The notes: generated by a model from the sequence alone, not told the origin. Positions 1-7,936 are shown, numbered from the stretch's first letter. The stretch is 51,545 nt of DNA from Paenibacillus sp. YN15 (GCF_003285005.1 NZ_QMFA01000033.1:30865-82409); one strand, 5' to 3'. A program made the numbers and translations.

Positions 1-289
1 CCCACTCCTTGGTTCGGAAATCATAGTACGACTTAGGCTGTTTCTCCAGGTAGGCAGGATCCGCATAAGCGTAAGTCGCTACCAAACCTGACTCGTCTCT
101 CTCATTCAACGCCTTCTCATGCTGATTAATGATCGCAACCATCTCCTGTTGCTCTGCGGGAAACAAGCTTACGTCAAAATAGCGCGCCTCCTTCAGATTT
201 ACCGCAGAAGGAGCCTCTGCCCCACGGTCACATGCCGGTATCACCAGCACGATCAACAAAGACATAATGAAGCTTCCCATCCATTTCAT
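1..289 (-). CDS. Putative lipoprotein, 3' part cut off by the window edge
   Basis: Ninety-six codons are visible on the minus strand with no stop before base 1, so the C-terminus lies outside the window. The start at 289 is chosen because GGAG at 299-302 sits 9 nt upstream; in-frame ATGs at 298 and 307 are alternatives. Residues 5-17 form a hydrophobic signal segment and Cys20 follows I-P-A, a plausible though not ideal lipobox, so the protein would be lipid-anchored outside the membrane. The visible mature part is hydrophilic and includes 'NQHEKALNERD', which recalls nuclear-transport-factor-2-like or DUF4878-type folds, but this is not enough to name a family. It is divergent from the next gene. 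Function unknown. Confidence 0.7.
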   Translation of the reverse strand, partial: MKWMGSFIMSLLIVLVIPACDRGAEAPSAVNLKEARYFDVSLFPAEQQEMVAIINQHEKALNERDESGLVATYAYADPAYLEKQPKSYYDFRTKEW

Positions 290-339
290 CTCCATCATCT
301 CCATAACATTCTAGTTTTTTCTGTATGAATCTATTTTCT

Positions 340-348
340 ATTATAGCA
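340..348 (-). promoter_or_regulatory. Extended -10 promoter of the truncated lipoprotein gene
   Basis: On the minus strand the sequence reads TGCTATAAT, a perfect -10 hexamer (340-345) with the TGn extension. No good -35 lies at 17 nt, which is acceptable for an extended -10 promoter. The predicted start of transcription is about 45 nt upstream of the ATG at 289. Confidence 0.5.
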
Positions 349-462
349 AATTCAGCTTTTGACCGGTTCAATCCCGTCCCAAGTAGAATAACTTGATATC
401 GTAATCGTTCAGACAGCTCTATGAACATTCAGCATCTATCTTACACATCGGGAGGTATGTAT

Positions 463-1155
463 ATGTCTGTGTATTCTAGTAAAACAGTAACTGTGAACGG
501 GAAGTCTATCACTCTCCATGTCATCAGCGCTCCGGCCGCCAATGTCACCCTCAAGACGATTAACTCCAAGGTTCCTGATCAAAGCAATTATTGGGGGATT
601 AACGGGAGTTTCTACGCTGGAAATGGTGACTTGTTATCTATTTCCGTAGTCAATGACTATCCGTTAAAGCCGTCATTCAGCTATGGAGGACGTTATAATG
701 TCGGAGATAACTCAAACTCTCTGGACAAGGGAAATATTGTCTTTGACGGCGCGGAAAACAATGTGAACCATCAGATTACCGACAGATATACGGATATTAC
801 CGTTGTCAAGCGCGGGAATTATTGGGCCCAGGGAGGCATCAGCATGAGTCTGAATAATGATGCAAATTGGCAGGCCATTATGCAGGCGCAACAACTTCCT
901 TCTCCTGATTGGTCAACCCAGCGAACCGCGTTGGCTTACACGAATCATCCCTCCCCAGTTGTATACGGGATTGTCGCTACCACAGGATGCTTGCCGGGAG
1001 AATTCCGCGCCGCGATCAAGGCCGGCTACAGTTTCGAAGACGCCATTTTTCTGGATAGCGGCCCTTCTTCACAGATGCGCGCCAAGGATGCCAATGGAAA
1101 TATCATTGCCATCACCGGCGGGAACACTCCGCAAGAAATGATCGTCTTCTACTGA
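463..1155 (+). CDS. Phosphodiester glycosidase (NAGPA/DUF2233)-like protein
   Basis: 230 residues. The ATG at 463 is preferred because GGGAGG at 450-455 lies 7 nt upstream; an in-frame ATG at 421 has no such site. The N-terminal part contains 'GINGSFYAGNG' (about 45-55) and the C-terminal part 'FLDSGPSSQM' (about 196-205), matching the two signature regions of the NAGPA family (usually N-G-x-F and D-G-G-x-S-x-x), which hydrolyses phosphodiester-linked sugars such as GlcNAc-1-phosphodiester. The usual DGGGSSQ is here DSGPSSQ. Most bacterial relatives are secreted wall proteins, but no signal peptide is visible with either start, so a cytoplasmic or non-classically exported protein is suggested. 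It stands alone and faces the nitrilase gene tail to tail. Family call fairly secure, substrate unknown. Confidence 0.75.
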   Translation: MSVYSSKTVTVNGKSITLHVISAPAANVTLKTINSKVPDQSNYWGINGSFYAGNGDLLSISVVNDYPLKPSFSYGGRYNVGDNSNSLDKGNIVFDGAENNVNHQITDRYTDITVVKRGNYWAQGGISMSLNNDANWQAIMQAQQLPSPDWSTQRTALAYTNHPSPVVYGIVATTGCLPGEFRAAIKAGYSFEDAIFLDSGPSSQMRAKDANGNIIAITGGNTPQEMIVFY

Positions 1156-1159
1156 ATGT

Positions 1160-1276
1160 AAAAGTGCATGTATGTTGTGGGACAGCCGCTAAGCGAGGGA
1201 TCAGAATGCAGAAATGCATGTATTTCCTGCAGATTCCAGCCGTTTGTCGGTTTTAGCGAAAAATAGATGCACTTTT
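1160..1276. repeat. 117-bp palindromic, MITE-like intergenic element
   Basis: The ends are near-perfect 13-bp inverted repeats: AAAAGTGCATGTA (1160-1172) and TAGATGCACTTTT (1264-1276), with one mismatch. A third related motif, AAATGCATGTATTT, lies inside (about 1216-1229). It starts five bases after the preceding stop codon and has no coding capacity. It looks like a non-autonomous palindromic element; no second copy was seen in this window. Confidence 0.45.
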
Positions 1277-1345
1277 TGCAGGACGGGAGAGGATAGTATG
1301 GTTTGTTGCTAAGCATGCAAAGTAAGTTGCTGCAAAATCCTTGTG

Positions 1346-1381
1346 CTGCCGCGAAAAAAGCCCCTGCTTCTTTCGCGGCAG
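1346..1381. terminator. Long hairpin between convergent genes (likely bidirectional terminator)
   Basis: A 16-bp stem with one G-T pair: CTGCCGCGAAAGAAGC pairs with GCTTTTTTCGCGGCAG (minus-strand reading) around a 4-nt loop AGGG. It lies between two convergent genes. No long T-run follows the full stem, so on the minus strand termination could also use the inner AAGC/GCTTTTTT part. Confidence 0.55.
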
Positions 1382-1428
1382 TCTCTATGAACTGCATATT
1401 TCTTTACCTTTCTGGTGCTTGCCCTGGC

Positions 1429-2199
1429 TTAATTATACATATCCTTCCGCCTGTCCCGGAGGACCGGTATCCGTTCTCTCGCCTCTGCTATCCGGCCTAG
1501 ATCCAGGGAAGCGGCAATAATCGATTCCTCTTCATCCCCTTCCGCCAGAACCTCACCCCAAGGATCAACGATCATGGAGTGCCCAAAAAATTCCTGCCCG
1601 CCTCCTGTTCCCACACGGTTGCAGGCGGCGACAAACACCTGATTTTCGATAGCTCTGGCTATAACCAGGATCCGCCAATGGTGCAGCCGCGGCTTCGGCC
1701 ATTGGGCAGGGGCAATAAGTAGCTCGGCTCCCTCCAGCGTCAGGGCTCGGGCCAGTTCCGGGAACCGCAAATCGTAGCAGATCATCATGCCGGCAGTCAG
1801 CCCTTCTATCTTTGCCAGCTCCAGACTCTCCCCGGCAGTGAGATGCCGGTCCTCCCCCATGAGGCCGAACAGGTGCAGCTTGGCATAGCGGGAAACAACT
1901 GAGCCGGTTCTGTCCACGACGAAGCCGGCATTGCGGATGCCGTCCTCCCGCTTTTCGGCGATGGAGCCGGCGGCAATGGATACGTTTAACTCCCGGGCCA
2001 ATGCCCCTGCCCATGCCTGGACCCGTTCCCCCTGCCAATCCCCCAGCTCTTCTAGCCGCTCCAGATCATATGCGGTGTCCCACAGCTCGGGAAGGACCAG
2101 CAGCCCGGGTTTTTCGGGCGCGGCGGCGGCCTTTCGGATCAGCCGCTCCCCATTCCGGTAATTTTCCTCCACATTGCCGAAGGCTATGTCCATCTGCAA
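1429..2199 (-). CDS. Carbon-nitrogen hydrolase family amidase (nitrilase fold, YkrU/omega-amidase-like)
   Basis: About 256 residues, the usual length for omega-amidase/MtnU-type enzymes. The catalytic Glu-Lys-Cys triad is present when numbered from the TTG at 2199: Glu38 in LVLPELWD, Lys107 in YAKLHLF and Cys141 in MICYDLRFPE. The C-terminal half keeps 'ANCRVG'-like and 'WGEVLAEGDEEE' segments. Such enzymes hydrolyse short amides, for example 2-oxoglutaramate or 2-oxosuccinamate formed by transamination, or deaminated glutathione. The real start is doubtful: relatives begin about six residues earlier, where a strong GGAGG (2226-2230) is spaced 8 nt from an ATA codon at 2217, while no Shine-Dalgarno site serves the TTG at 2199. 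Family secure, substrate not. Confidence 0.85.
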   Translation of the reverse strand: MQMDIAFGNVEENYRNGERLIRKAAAAPEKPGLLVLPELWDTAYDLERLEELGDWQGERVQAWAGALARELNVSIAAGSIAEKREDGIRNAGFVVDRTGSVVSRYAKLHLFGLMGEDRHLTAGESLELAKIEGLTAGMMICYDLRFPELARALTLEGAELLIAPAQWPKPRLHHWRILVIARAIENQVFVAACNRVGTGGGQEFFGHSMIVDPWGEVLAEGDEEESIIAASLDLGRIAEARERIPVLRDRRKDMYN

Positions 2200-2230
2200 A
2201 AGGCTGATGCGGGTTATCCTATTCCCCTCC

Positions 2231-2640
2231 TTTCAGCTACGCTTTTCTTCATTTTAATGGACGGTGTTGCGCTTCTGCAATGAAAGAGTTTCTCCTGGAG
2301 GCTCTACGCAGCAAATTTCCAACGACACGCAGCCGCGTGGAACCTGTTTCTCCTGTGGGCTGCCGGTACAGCAGTTTTGGCAAGAGCAATGCTGCTTTAT
2401 AAGCAGATTTCGGTGGTTTTTGCCGGACAGCGGAAATCAGCAACCGTTAGCGCCTTATCCGGTCGCCACACCCCAGCTAAGAGCGTCTCATTTCCATTAA
2501 AACCCCCGCTGCCGGATATTTACCCTTTAAGCGTCTCTGAGTTCCGTAAGCGCAAAAACCACCCGCCCATGGCTGGATACTCCCTTCGGCAGCTCCCTCC
2601 AAGACGGCTTCCCTACTTTACAAAGCCGCCCCAGGATGCT
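2231..2640. other. Non-coding region upstream of the proBA leader
   Basis: About 410 bases. The short ORFs here lack ribosome binding sites and recognisable protein sequence. Apart from the promoter at its right end, nothing could be identified. Confidence 0.4.
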
Positions 2641-2645
2641 ATCTT
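2617..2645 (+). promoter_or_regulatory. Sigma-A promoter of the proBAC-mtnX leader
   Basis: TTTACA (2617-2622), a 17-bp spacer and TATCTT (2640-2645), immediately upstream of the T-box leader. The spacing is ideal and both hexamers are one or two mismatches from consensus. Predicted transcription start near 2652. Confidence 0.5.
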
Positions 2646-2651
2646 TAACAA

Positions 2652-2905
2652 AAGAACTTTATTACAATAACGTCCCGATGGGAATAGTACGCTGTCTTCC
2701 CGGCGACCAGAGAGCAGGCTTCCCGGCTGCAAGAGCCTGCCGCCACCAAGGTAACAGCGGAACCCGCCCCTGAACGGTCAACGACGAGTTGAACGGCCCC
2801 TGCCGTTATCAGGGACTTAAGAGGGCGCCGACCGGCGCCAACCAAGGTGGTACCGCGGAAGCCAAGGCTTTCGTCCTTCGCGCATGAAGGACGAAGGTCT
2901 TTTAT
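2652..2905 (+). promoter_or_regulatory. T-box riboswitch (tRNA-Pro responsive) ahead of proB
   Basis: The diagnostic T-box AAGGTGGTACCGCG is at 2844-2857; its TGGT would pair with the ACCA end of an uncharged tRNA, as expected for tRNA-Pro. Upstream are Stem I elements: AGTA (about 2687), AGAGAG (about 2709-2714) and a GC-rich distal stem (about 2715-2741). A run GGAACCCGCCCC (about 2759-2770) on the 3' side of Stem I holds in-phase candidates for a proline specifier (CCN). A strong intrinsic terminator follows. B. subtilis proBA is known to be controlled by a proline T-box, so proline starvation should allow readthrough. The exact specifier codon is not certain from reading alone. Confidence 0.9.
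2869..2904 (+). terminator. Regulated terminator of the proBA T-box
   Basis: TTCGTCCTTC and GAAGGACGAA form a 10-bp stem around GCGCAT, followed by GGTCTTTTATTTT. The 5' arm follows the T-box, so antiterminator and terminator are mutually exclusive as in standard T-box leaders. Confidence 0.85.
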
Positions 2906-2929
2906 TTTGCCTACAGGAGAGTTGATGGT

Positions 2930-4030
2930 ATGACCCGAATCGTCGTCAAAATCGGCAGCAGCTCGCTTACCTCGGCGGAGGGGGGCCTCACCCGGAGCAA
3001 GGTCCGTTTCTTCGCCGACGAGCTGGCCGCCCTGCAGAAGTCCGGCCACCAGGTGCTCCTGGTTACCTCCGGCGCCATAGCCGCAGGCTTCACCACCATC
3101 GGCTACGCCAAACGGCCCAAGCTGCTGCATGAGAAGCAGGCCTCCGCTGCCGTAGGCCAGGCGCTCTTGATGCAGGCCTATCACGAGGCCTTTCAGGAAA
3201 GCGGAATCGCCGTGGCCCAGATTCTGCTGACCCGCACCGACTTTTCCAGCCGCCAGCGGGGCCACAACGCGCTTATGACCATTGAGGAGCTGCTGGCCCA
3301 TGGCATTGTTCCGATTATCAACGAGAATGACACCGTGTCGGTGGCAGAGCTGAAATTCAGCGAAAACGACACTCTTTCCGCTCTGGTAGCCAATCTGGTG
3401 AAGGCCCGCCAATTGGTGATCATCACCGACATGGACGGCTTGTACACCGGCGATCCCCGGAAAAACCCGTCCGCTGTGCGCATCGGCCAAGTAGATCACA
3501 TCAGTGGCGAAATTCTGGAATATGCCGGAGGGGCAGGCTCCTCTGTCGGCACCGGGGGCATGCGCTCCAAGCTGGACGCGGCTCGTGTTGCCACCAGAGG
3601 CGGGGTTCCCGTCTTTATCGGCCAGGTGACGGAGCCGGGAGATTTGATCGCTGCTGTCCAGGGCACCGGCAAAGGCACTTATTTCACCACCAGCCTGAGC
3701 AAGCTCCCCATCAAAAAACAATGGGTTGGCTTTCTGTCCGTTCCCCATGGCACTGTCACCGTCGATGCCGGAGCGGAAAAGGCGCTGTTCGCCGGAGGCA
3801 AAAGCCTGCTGCCCGCAGGGGTAACCGGTGTCGAAGGGGATTTTCATCCCGGGGACGTGGTGGAGGTAGTGAATCCCGACGGCGGCGTCATCGGCCGGGG
3901 CGTGGTCAACTACGAATCCTGGCAGCTGAAGGCTGTGGCCGGGCTCAGCACCGAGGAAGTACAGAAGCGGGTGGATGTTTCCCGCATCGAAGTGATTCAC
4001 CGGGATGAATGGATTACCTTATCCGAATAA
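2930..4030 (+). CDS. proB: Glutamate 5-kinase with C-terminal PUA domain
   Basis: 366 residues. Phosphorylates glutamate to gamma-glutamyl phosphate, the first and usually feedback-inhibited step of proline synthesis, in the cytosol. The N-terminal amino-acid-kinase domain (about 1-250) starts with VVKIGSSSLT, contains VTSGAIAAG (substrate loop), NENDTVS and the ITDMDGLYTGDPR region, and ends with GTGGMRSK, the ATP-site segment. The C-terminal ~90 residues form a PUA domain (HPGDVVEVVNPDGGVIGRGV). A GGAG site lies in 'acaggagagttgatggt' before the ATG. It is the first gene after the T-box and is followed by proA 29 nt later. All key motifs are intact. Confidence 0.97.
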   Translation: MTRIVVKIGSSSLTSAEGGLTRSKVRFFADELAALQKSGHQVLLVTSGAIAAGFTTIGYAKRPKLLHEKQASAAVGQALLMQAYHEAFQESGIAVAQILLTRTDFSSRQRGHNALMTIEELLAHGIVPIINENDTVSVAELKFSENDTLSALVANLVKARQLVIITDMDGLYTGDPRKNPSAVRIGQVDHISGEILEYAGGAGSSVGTGGMRSKLDAARVATRGGVPVFIGQVTEPGDLIAAVQGTGKGTYFTTSLSKLPIKKQWVGFLSVPHGTVTVDAGAEKALFAGGKSLLPAGVTGVEGDFHPGDVVEVVNPDGGVIGRGVVNYESWQLKAVAGLSTEEVQKRVDVSRIEVIHRDEWITLSE

Positions 4031-4059
4031 CATTTTAAACCTATAGGGAGGGCTTGACG

Positions 4060-5307
4060 ATGAGTGAAGTTGTACAAAAAGCGCTGCTGGGAAAGGATGC
4101 CTCCATCCGGATGGCGAAGCTGACCACCCGCCAGAAAAATGACGCCCTGCGGGCTATGGCGGACGCTCTGGTCCGGGAGAGCGCCTCGATTATCGCCGCC
4201 AATCAGGAGGATTTGGCCAGAGGCCGGCAAAACGGCATCGGCGACTCCCTCTTGGACCGGCTGGCGCTGGATGAGAAACGGATTCAGGGCATTGCCGAGG
4301 GCTTGCTGCAAATTATTGGTTTGCCCGACCCTGTAGGAGATGTGCTGGACCAGTTCGAGCGTCCCAACGGTCTCATTATCCGGAAAGTCAGTGTGCCCTT
4401 GGGGCTTATCGGCATCATCTACGAAGCCAGACCCAATGTAACCGTGGACGCGGCAGGTCTTTGTCTGAAAGCCGGCAATGCCGTACTGCTGCGCGGCGGT
4501 TCGGACGCCTTAAGCTCCAACATCCGGATTGTGGAGGTGCTTAAAGCTGCTCTGGCTTCCACCGTAGTTCCGCCTGAAGCGCTGCAGCTGGTCACCTCCA
4601 GCGACCGCTCTTCCGTGGATGAGATGCTGAAGCTCAATGGCCTGTTGGATGTGGTCATCCCCCGCGGCGGACGTATGCTGATCCAGACGGTGGTAGCCAA
4701 TGCCACTGTTCCTGTTATCGAAACAGGCGCAGGCGTTTGCCACACCTATCTGGATGAAACTGCTGACCCGACTATCGCGCTCAATATCGCCGTCAATGCC
4801 AAGGTGCAGCGGCCTTCCGTCTGCAACTCCATGGAAACCCTGCTGCTGCACGAGGATTTCGCCGAGGCGTATCTGCCGGGCATTGCGGAAACCTTCCGCA
4901 CCTTGGGCGTCCAGCTTCGCGGCTGCCCCGCCTCCATCCGCATCGCCGGTCCCATGGAGGAAGCAACGGAAGAGGACTATGCTACCGAATACAATGACTA
5001 TATTCTGAATGTCCGCATTGTGGAGAGCCTGGACGAGGCGCTGGAGCATATCCGCCGGTTCGGCACCCAGCATTCCGAGTGTATTGTAACGGAGCATCCG
5101 GAACGGGCGGAGCGCTTCCTGCAGGAGGTGGATGCGGCGGCGGTTTACCACAATGCCTCCACACGGTTCACCGACGGCTTCGAGTTCGGCTACGGCGCGG
5201 AAATCGGCATCAGCACCCAGAAGCTTCATGCCCGGGGTCCCATGGGGCTGCCCGCATTAACCTCCACGAAGTTTCTGGTATACGGAAGCGGCCAAATCCG
5301 CGGGTAG
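4060..5307 (+). CDS. proA: Gamma-glutamyl phosphate reductase (glutamate-5-semialdehyde dehydrogenase)
   Basis: 415 residues, the normal size. Reduces gamma-glutamyl phosphate with NADPH to glutamate-5-semialdehyde, which cyclises to pyrroline-5-carboxylate. The ATG at 4060 is chosen because GGGAGGG at 4046-4052 is properly spaced; the in-frame TTG at 4054 is too close. Visible ALDH-fold motifs include GLIGIIYEARPNVTVDAA, LLRGGSDALSSN, and the catalytic cysteine in 'ETGAGVCHTYLD' (about residue 228). The C-terminus has the family hallmark GAEIGISTQKLHARGPMGL. Second gene of the T-box-controlled operon, presumably acting in a complex with ProB. Confidence 0.97.
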   Translation: MSEVVQKALLGKDASIRMAKLTTRQKNDALRAMADALVRESASIIAANQEDLARGRQNGIGDSLLDRLALDEKRIQGIAEGLLQIIGLPDPVGDVLDQFERPNGLIIRKVSVPLGLIGIIYEARPNVTVDAAGLCLKAGNAVLLRGGSDALSSNIRIVEVLKAALASTVVPPEALQLVTSSDRSSVDEMLKLNGLLDVVIPRGGRMLIQTVVANATVPVIETGAGVCHTYLDETADPTIALNIAVNAKVQRPSVCNSMETLLLHEDFAEAYLPGIAETFRTLGVQLRGCPASIRIAGPMEEATEEDYATEYNDYILNVRIVESLDEALEHIRRFGTQHSECIVTEHPERAERFLQEVDAAAVYHNASTRFTDGFEFGYGAEIGISTQKLHARGPMGLPALTSTKFLVYGSGQIRG

Positions 5308-5357
5308 AAAAAATCCCCCGAAACCATATAGAAGATTAATAAAAGGAGTGGAGTTCC

Positions 5358-6215
5358 ATGCCGCTTACAGGCAAAAGCATTACCTTTATCGGCGCCGGGT
5401 CGATGGCCGAGCCTATCTGGGGAGGCCTGATCCAGCAACAGACCGTCAAGCCGGAGCAAATTTATATTATGAACCGCAGCAACGCCGCCCATCTTGCCGC
5501 AATGCGGGATACCTACGGAGTCCATGCCGCTTTTACGCCTGAGGAAAAGGAAAGCTTCATCCGCCAGGCCGATATTGTGATTCTGGCCATGAAGCCCAAG
5601 GATGTGCGGCAGGCCTTCGGGGAGTTCAACGGCTTTCTGAAGCCGTCACAGCTTCTGGTTTCCCTGGTGGCGGGACTGTCCCTTAACACCCTCTCTCTGC
5701 TTGTGCCCCAAGGAATGCCGGTGGTCCGCGCCATGCCCAATACCCCCAGCTCCATCGGCCTGGGCGCTACCGGGCTCTGCTTTTCTCCGGAAGCAACGGA
5801 GTCCCAGCAGAATATGGCCCTGTCCCTGTTCCGCGCTATCGGCGAAGCCTATCCAATCTCGGAAGAGCAGATGAACATCCTCACCGGCATTTCCGGCAGC
5901 GGGCCGGCATACGCCTATTATTTCATGGAGTCGATGATTGCCGCAGGCATCAAAGGAGGCCTTTCCCCTGAATTGGCCAAGGAGCTGACTGTTCAAACCG
6001 TGCTGGGCGCCGCCTCCATGGTCAAACTGACAGGCGAAGAGCCGGCTGAGCTGCGCCGCAAGGTCACCTCCCCCAACGGCACCACCCAGGCGGCCATTGA
6101 GGAGTTTCAGCGGCGGGATTTAAGCGGCACCGTGGAGGCCGGCATTGTCCGCTGTGTCACCCGCGCGGCGGAAATCGGCGAGGGGCTCAGCCAAGAGGTG
6201 CGGCAAAGCTTATGA
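5358..6215 (+). CDS. proC: Pyrroline-5-carboxylate reductase
   Basis: 285 residues. Catalyses the last step of proline synthesis, NAD(P)H-dependent reduction of pyrroline-5-carboxylate. The N-terminal Rossmann motif is FIGAGSMAEPIWGGL (residues about 10-24); later motifs are AMPNTPSSIG, the dimerisation and substrate segment TGISGSGPAYAYYFMESM and the C-terminal signature around KVTSPNGTTQAAIEEF. A strong AGGAGTGG ribosome site precedes the ATG. It lies 50 nt after proA and overlaps the next gene by 4 nt. Together with proBA it gives a complete glutamate-to-proline pathway under one T-box. Confidence 0.97.
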   Translation: MPLTGKSITFIGAGSMAEPIWGGLIQQQTVKPEQIYIMNRSNAAHLAAMRDTYGVHAAFTPEEKESFIRQADIVILAMKPKDVRQAFGEFNGFLKPSQLLVSLVAGLSLNTLSLLVPQGMPVVRAMPNTPSSIGLGATGLCFSPEATESQQNMALSLFRAIGEAYPISEEQMNILTGISGSGPAYAYYFMESMIAAGIKGGLSPELAKELTVQTVLGAASMVKLTGEEPAELRRKVTSPNGTTQAAIEEFQRRDLSGTVEAGIVRCVTRAAEIGEGLSQEVRQSL

Positions 6216-6874
6216 TGACACGCAAGCCGGTGATATTTTGCGATTTTGACGGAACAATTACGCTGACGGATAACATTATAGAGCTGTTCAAGCATTTCCG
6301 GCCTGAAGGCGCGGAGGAAATCCTGCAGTGCATTGCCGCCAAGGAATACTCCATCCGCGAAGGGGTGGAGGCGCTGTTTGCCTTGCTTCCCAGCGCCCTC
6401 CGCCCCCAGCTGACGGAATTTGTTCAAGGGCAGCTCCAGATCAGAAGCGGCCTTCGGGAGCTCCTGGATTTTTGCCAGGAACGGGACGTGGAATTTCTTG
6501 TGACCAGCGGCGGCATGGATTTTATCCTCTATCCTGCCCTTGAGCCATTGGGAATCCCGCAGTCGAAAATTTATTGCAACAGCACGGATTTCAACGGAAC
6601 GCATATCCGCGTCACCTCCTCCCATCCCTGCGACGAGCATTGCCATAGCGACTGCGGCATGTGTAAAAGCACAGTCATGCGGCAATATCCCCAGGAGGAA
6701 TATTACCGGATCATGATCGGCGACAGCATTACCGATTTTGCCGGGGCCGCTTTTGCGGATCTGATTTTTGCCCGTTCCCATCTGGAGGAGGAATGCCGCC
6801 GCCTGCAAATGCCTTATTTGCCGTTTGAAACCTTCCACGATGTGATCCGGCAATTTCCGAACGCTCTTGGTTGA
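6212..6874 (+). CDS. mtnX: 2-hydroxy-3-keto-5-methylthiopentenyl-1-phosphate phosphatase
   Basis: 220 residues, HAD superfamily. In the methionine salvage pathway MtnX removes the phosphate from HK-MTPenyl-1-P to give the acireductone. Motif I is FCDFDGTIT (residues 9-17, nucleophile Asp10), motif II is VTSGGMDFI, and the C-terminal motif is MIGDSITDFAGA. The cysteine-rich insert CDEHCHSDCGMCK (about 137-149) is typical of B. subtilis MtnX. The ATG overlaps the proC stop by 4 nt, so translation is coupled. No other mtn genes are adjacent, so finding it in a proline operon is unusual. The assignment rests on close motif agreement; a general HAD-IB phosphatase is the alternative. Confidence 0.85.
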   Translation: MMTRKPVIFCDFDGTITLTDNIIELFKHFRPEGAEEILQCIAAKEYSIREGVEALFALLPSALRPQLTEFVQGQLQIRSGLRELLDFCQERDVEFLVTSGGMDFILYPALEPLGIPQSKIYCNSTDFNGTHIRVTSSHPCDEHCHSDCGMCKSTVMRQYPQEEYYRIMIGDSITDFAGAAFADLIFARSHLEEECRRLQMPYLPFETFHDVIRQFPNALG

Positions 6875-6887
6875 GCTATCCGGACTA

Positions 6888-7058
6888 TAAATCCGTTATT
6901 TTGCCAATTCTTCCGATTTAGAAAATTTCGCGGACTCACAATACGCTATTCGTCTGAAAAACGACTCAATCCGGCTCTTTTTCGCTTCATAGAGGATTCT
7001 CTGTCCGCATAAATAAAAAACTGCCGATTTTCAGCTTAATTGCGGAACCTCTGTCCGG
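6888..7058. repeat. Interspersed intergenic repeat, family B, copy 1
   Basis: Contains ATCCGTTATTTTGC (about 6891-6904), GCGGACTCACAATAC (about 6930-6944) and GAGGATTCTCTGTCCGC (6992-7008). Closely related blocks in the same order occur at 14085-14250 and 33488-33606. It is non-coding and fills the gap between mtnX and dnaD. This copy is the most diverged of the three. Confidence 0.6.
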
Positions 7059-7126
7059 CTGGGTTAACGCCTCTGATGCGTGGCTAAACCTCGTCATGTT
7101 AATAAACCTTGGAACCCCTCTCTACT

Positions 7127-7170
7127 AAAAAAGCCTTGACGGGATGCAAGCTCCATCGTCAAGGCTTTTT
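7127..7170. terminator. Bidirectional intrinsic terminator between mtnX and dnaD
   Basis: A perfect 14-bp stem, AAAAAGCCTTGACG against CGTCAAGGCTTTTT, with a 15-nt loop. T-runs lie on both sides, so it can end the proBAC-mtnX transcript on the plus strand and the dnaD transcript on the minus strand. Confidence 0.85.
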
Positions 7171-7171
7171 C

Positions 7172-7900
7172 TCATCTTCCGCCGCGGAAACGCTGGGCGT
7201 ATTCCTTGGCTTGCTCCAGGGTGAACACCTTATTGCGCTTCCACTCCAGCAAGATCCGGTCAATGTACCGGAAGTGGATCTTTCCGGCGAATACCGCTTC
7301 CTTCAGGGCCATATGCACCAGCTCCACCGGGTAACGGTCCTGATCCAGCCATCCCGTAATGGTCTCCATTTCCATCGGCGTCAAGGGCCGGGCAAACTCC
7401 CGCTCGAACAGAAGGAAGATGTTCCCCTCCTGCTTGGCGCGGTCTGTTTTTTTGGCGCCGGCCGGCGCTTCCGGAGATAAACTTGTTGCAGCGGGCCCCG
7501 TTTTTTCCGTCTCCTGCTCCTGCCGGGTTTCCATGGCAATCACCATGGCCAGCTGGGTCCACAAGCCATCCAGGTTATACTGCTCATAGCGCATCCCCGT
7601 CAGGGAATCGGTAGCTTCATCGATGCCGATAAACCCTTCCTTCATCAGCTTTTGCAGCGTGGCGGACACCTTCTCCTCCGTCAGACTCATCCGATCCGCC
7701 AATTCCCCCGGGGTGGGGAAATCTTTATGCTCCCGTTCCCGGAAGCCAATGAGCTGCAGGATGAGCATCGCCTCCGATTCGGATAAGTCCAGCTTGGCAT
7801 AACCACTCAATAATAGCATGGGAATGGCGATGGAGCCGGAACGCAGTCCGACCATCACCCCATCCCGGAGTTCCTTCCATTGATCCATAAAGTTGCTCAT
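7172..7900 (-). CDS. dnaD: DnaD-family replication initiation protein
   Basis: About 242 residues. DnaD joins DnaA and DnaB (Firmicute) in loading the replicative helicase at oriC and at stalled forks. The N-terminal winged-helix DDBH1 domain (about 10-120) includes 'SIAIPMLLLSGYAKLDLSESEAMLILQLI'-type sequence; a charged linker follows; the C-terminal DDBH2 domain (about 155-235) contains FEREFARPLTPMEME and the family YIDRILLEWKRNKV motif. The start at 7900 has GGGAGGGA upstream; an in-frame ATG at 7921 would place that Shine-Dalgarno sequence inside the gene. Directly downstream of asnS, the same pairing as in B. subtilis. Confidence 0.93.
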   Translation of the reverse strand: MSNFMDQWKELRDGVMVGLRSGSIAIPMLLLSGYAKLDLSESEAMLILQLIGFREREHKDFPTPGELADRMSLTEEKVSATLQKLMKEGFIGIDEATDSLTGMRYEQYNLDGLWTQLAMVIAMETRQEQETEKTGPAATSLSPEAPAGAKKTDRAKQEGNIFLLFEREFARPLTPMEMETITGWLDQDRYPVELVHMALKEAVFAGKIHFRYIDRILLEWKRNKVFTLEQAKEYAQRFRGGR

Positions 7901-7936
7901 CCCCTGGTTCCCTCCCGCCATATCTTTCTATGGGAA

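Noticed and set aside
2645-4000. 451-codon open frame on the minus strand
   Set aside because: Antisense of proB and of the T-box leader; no ribosome site.
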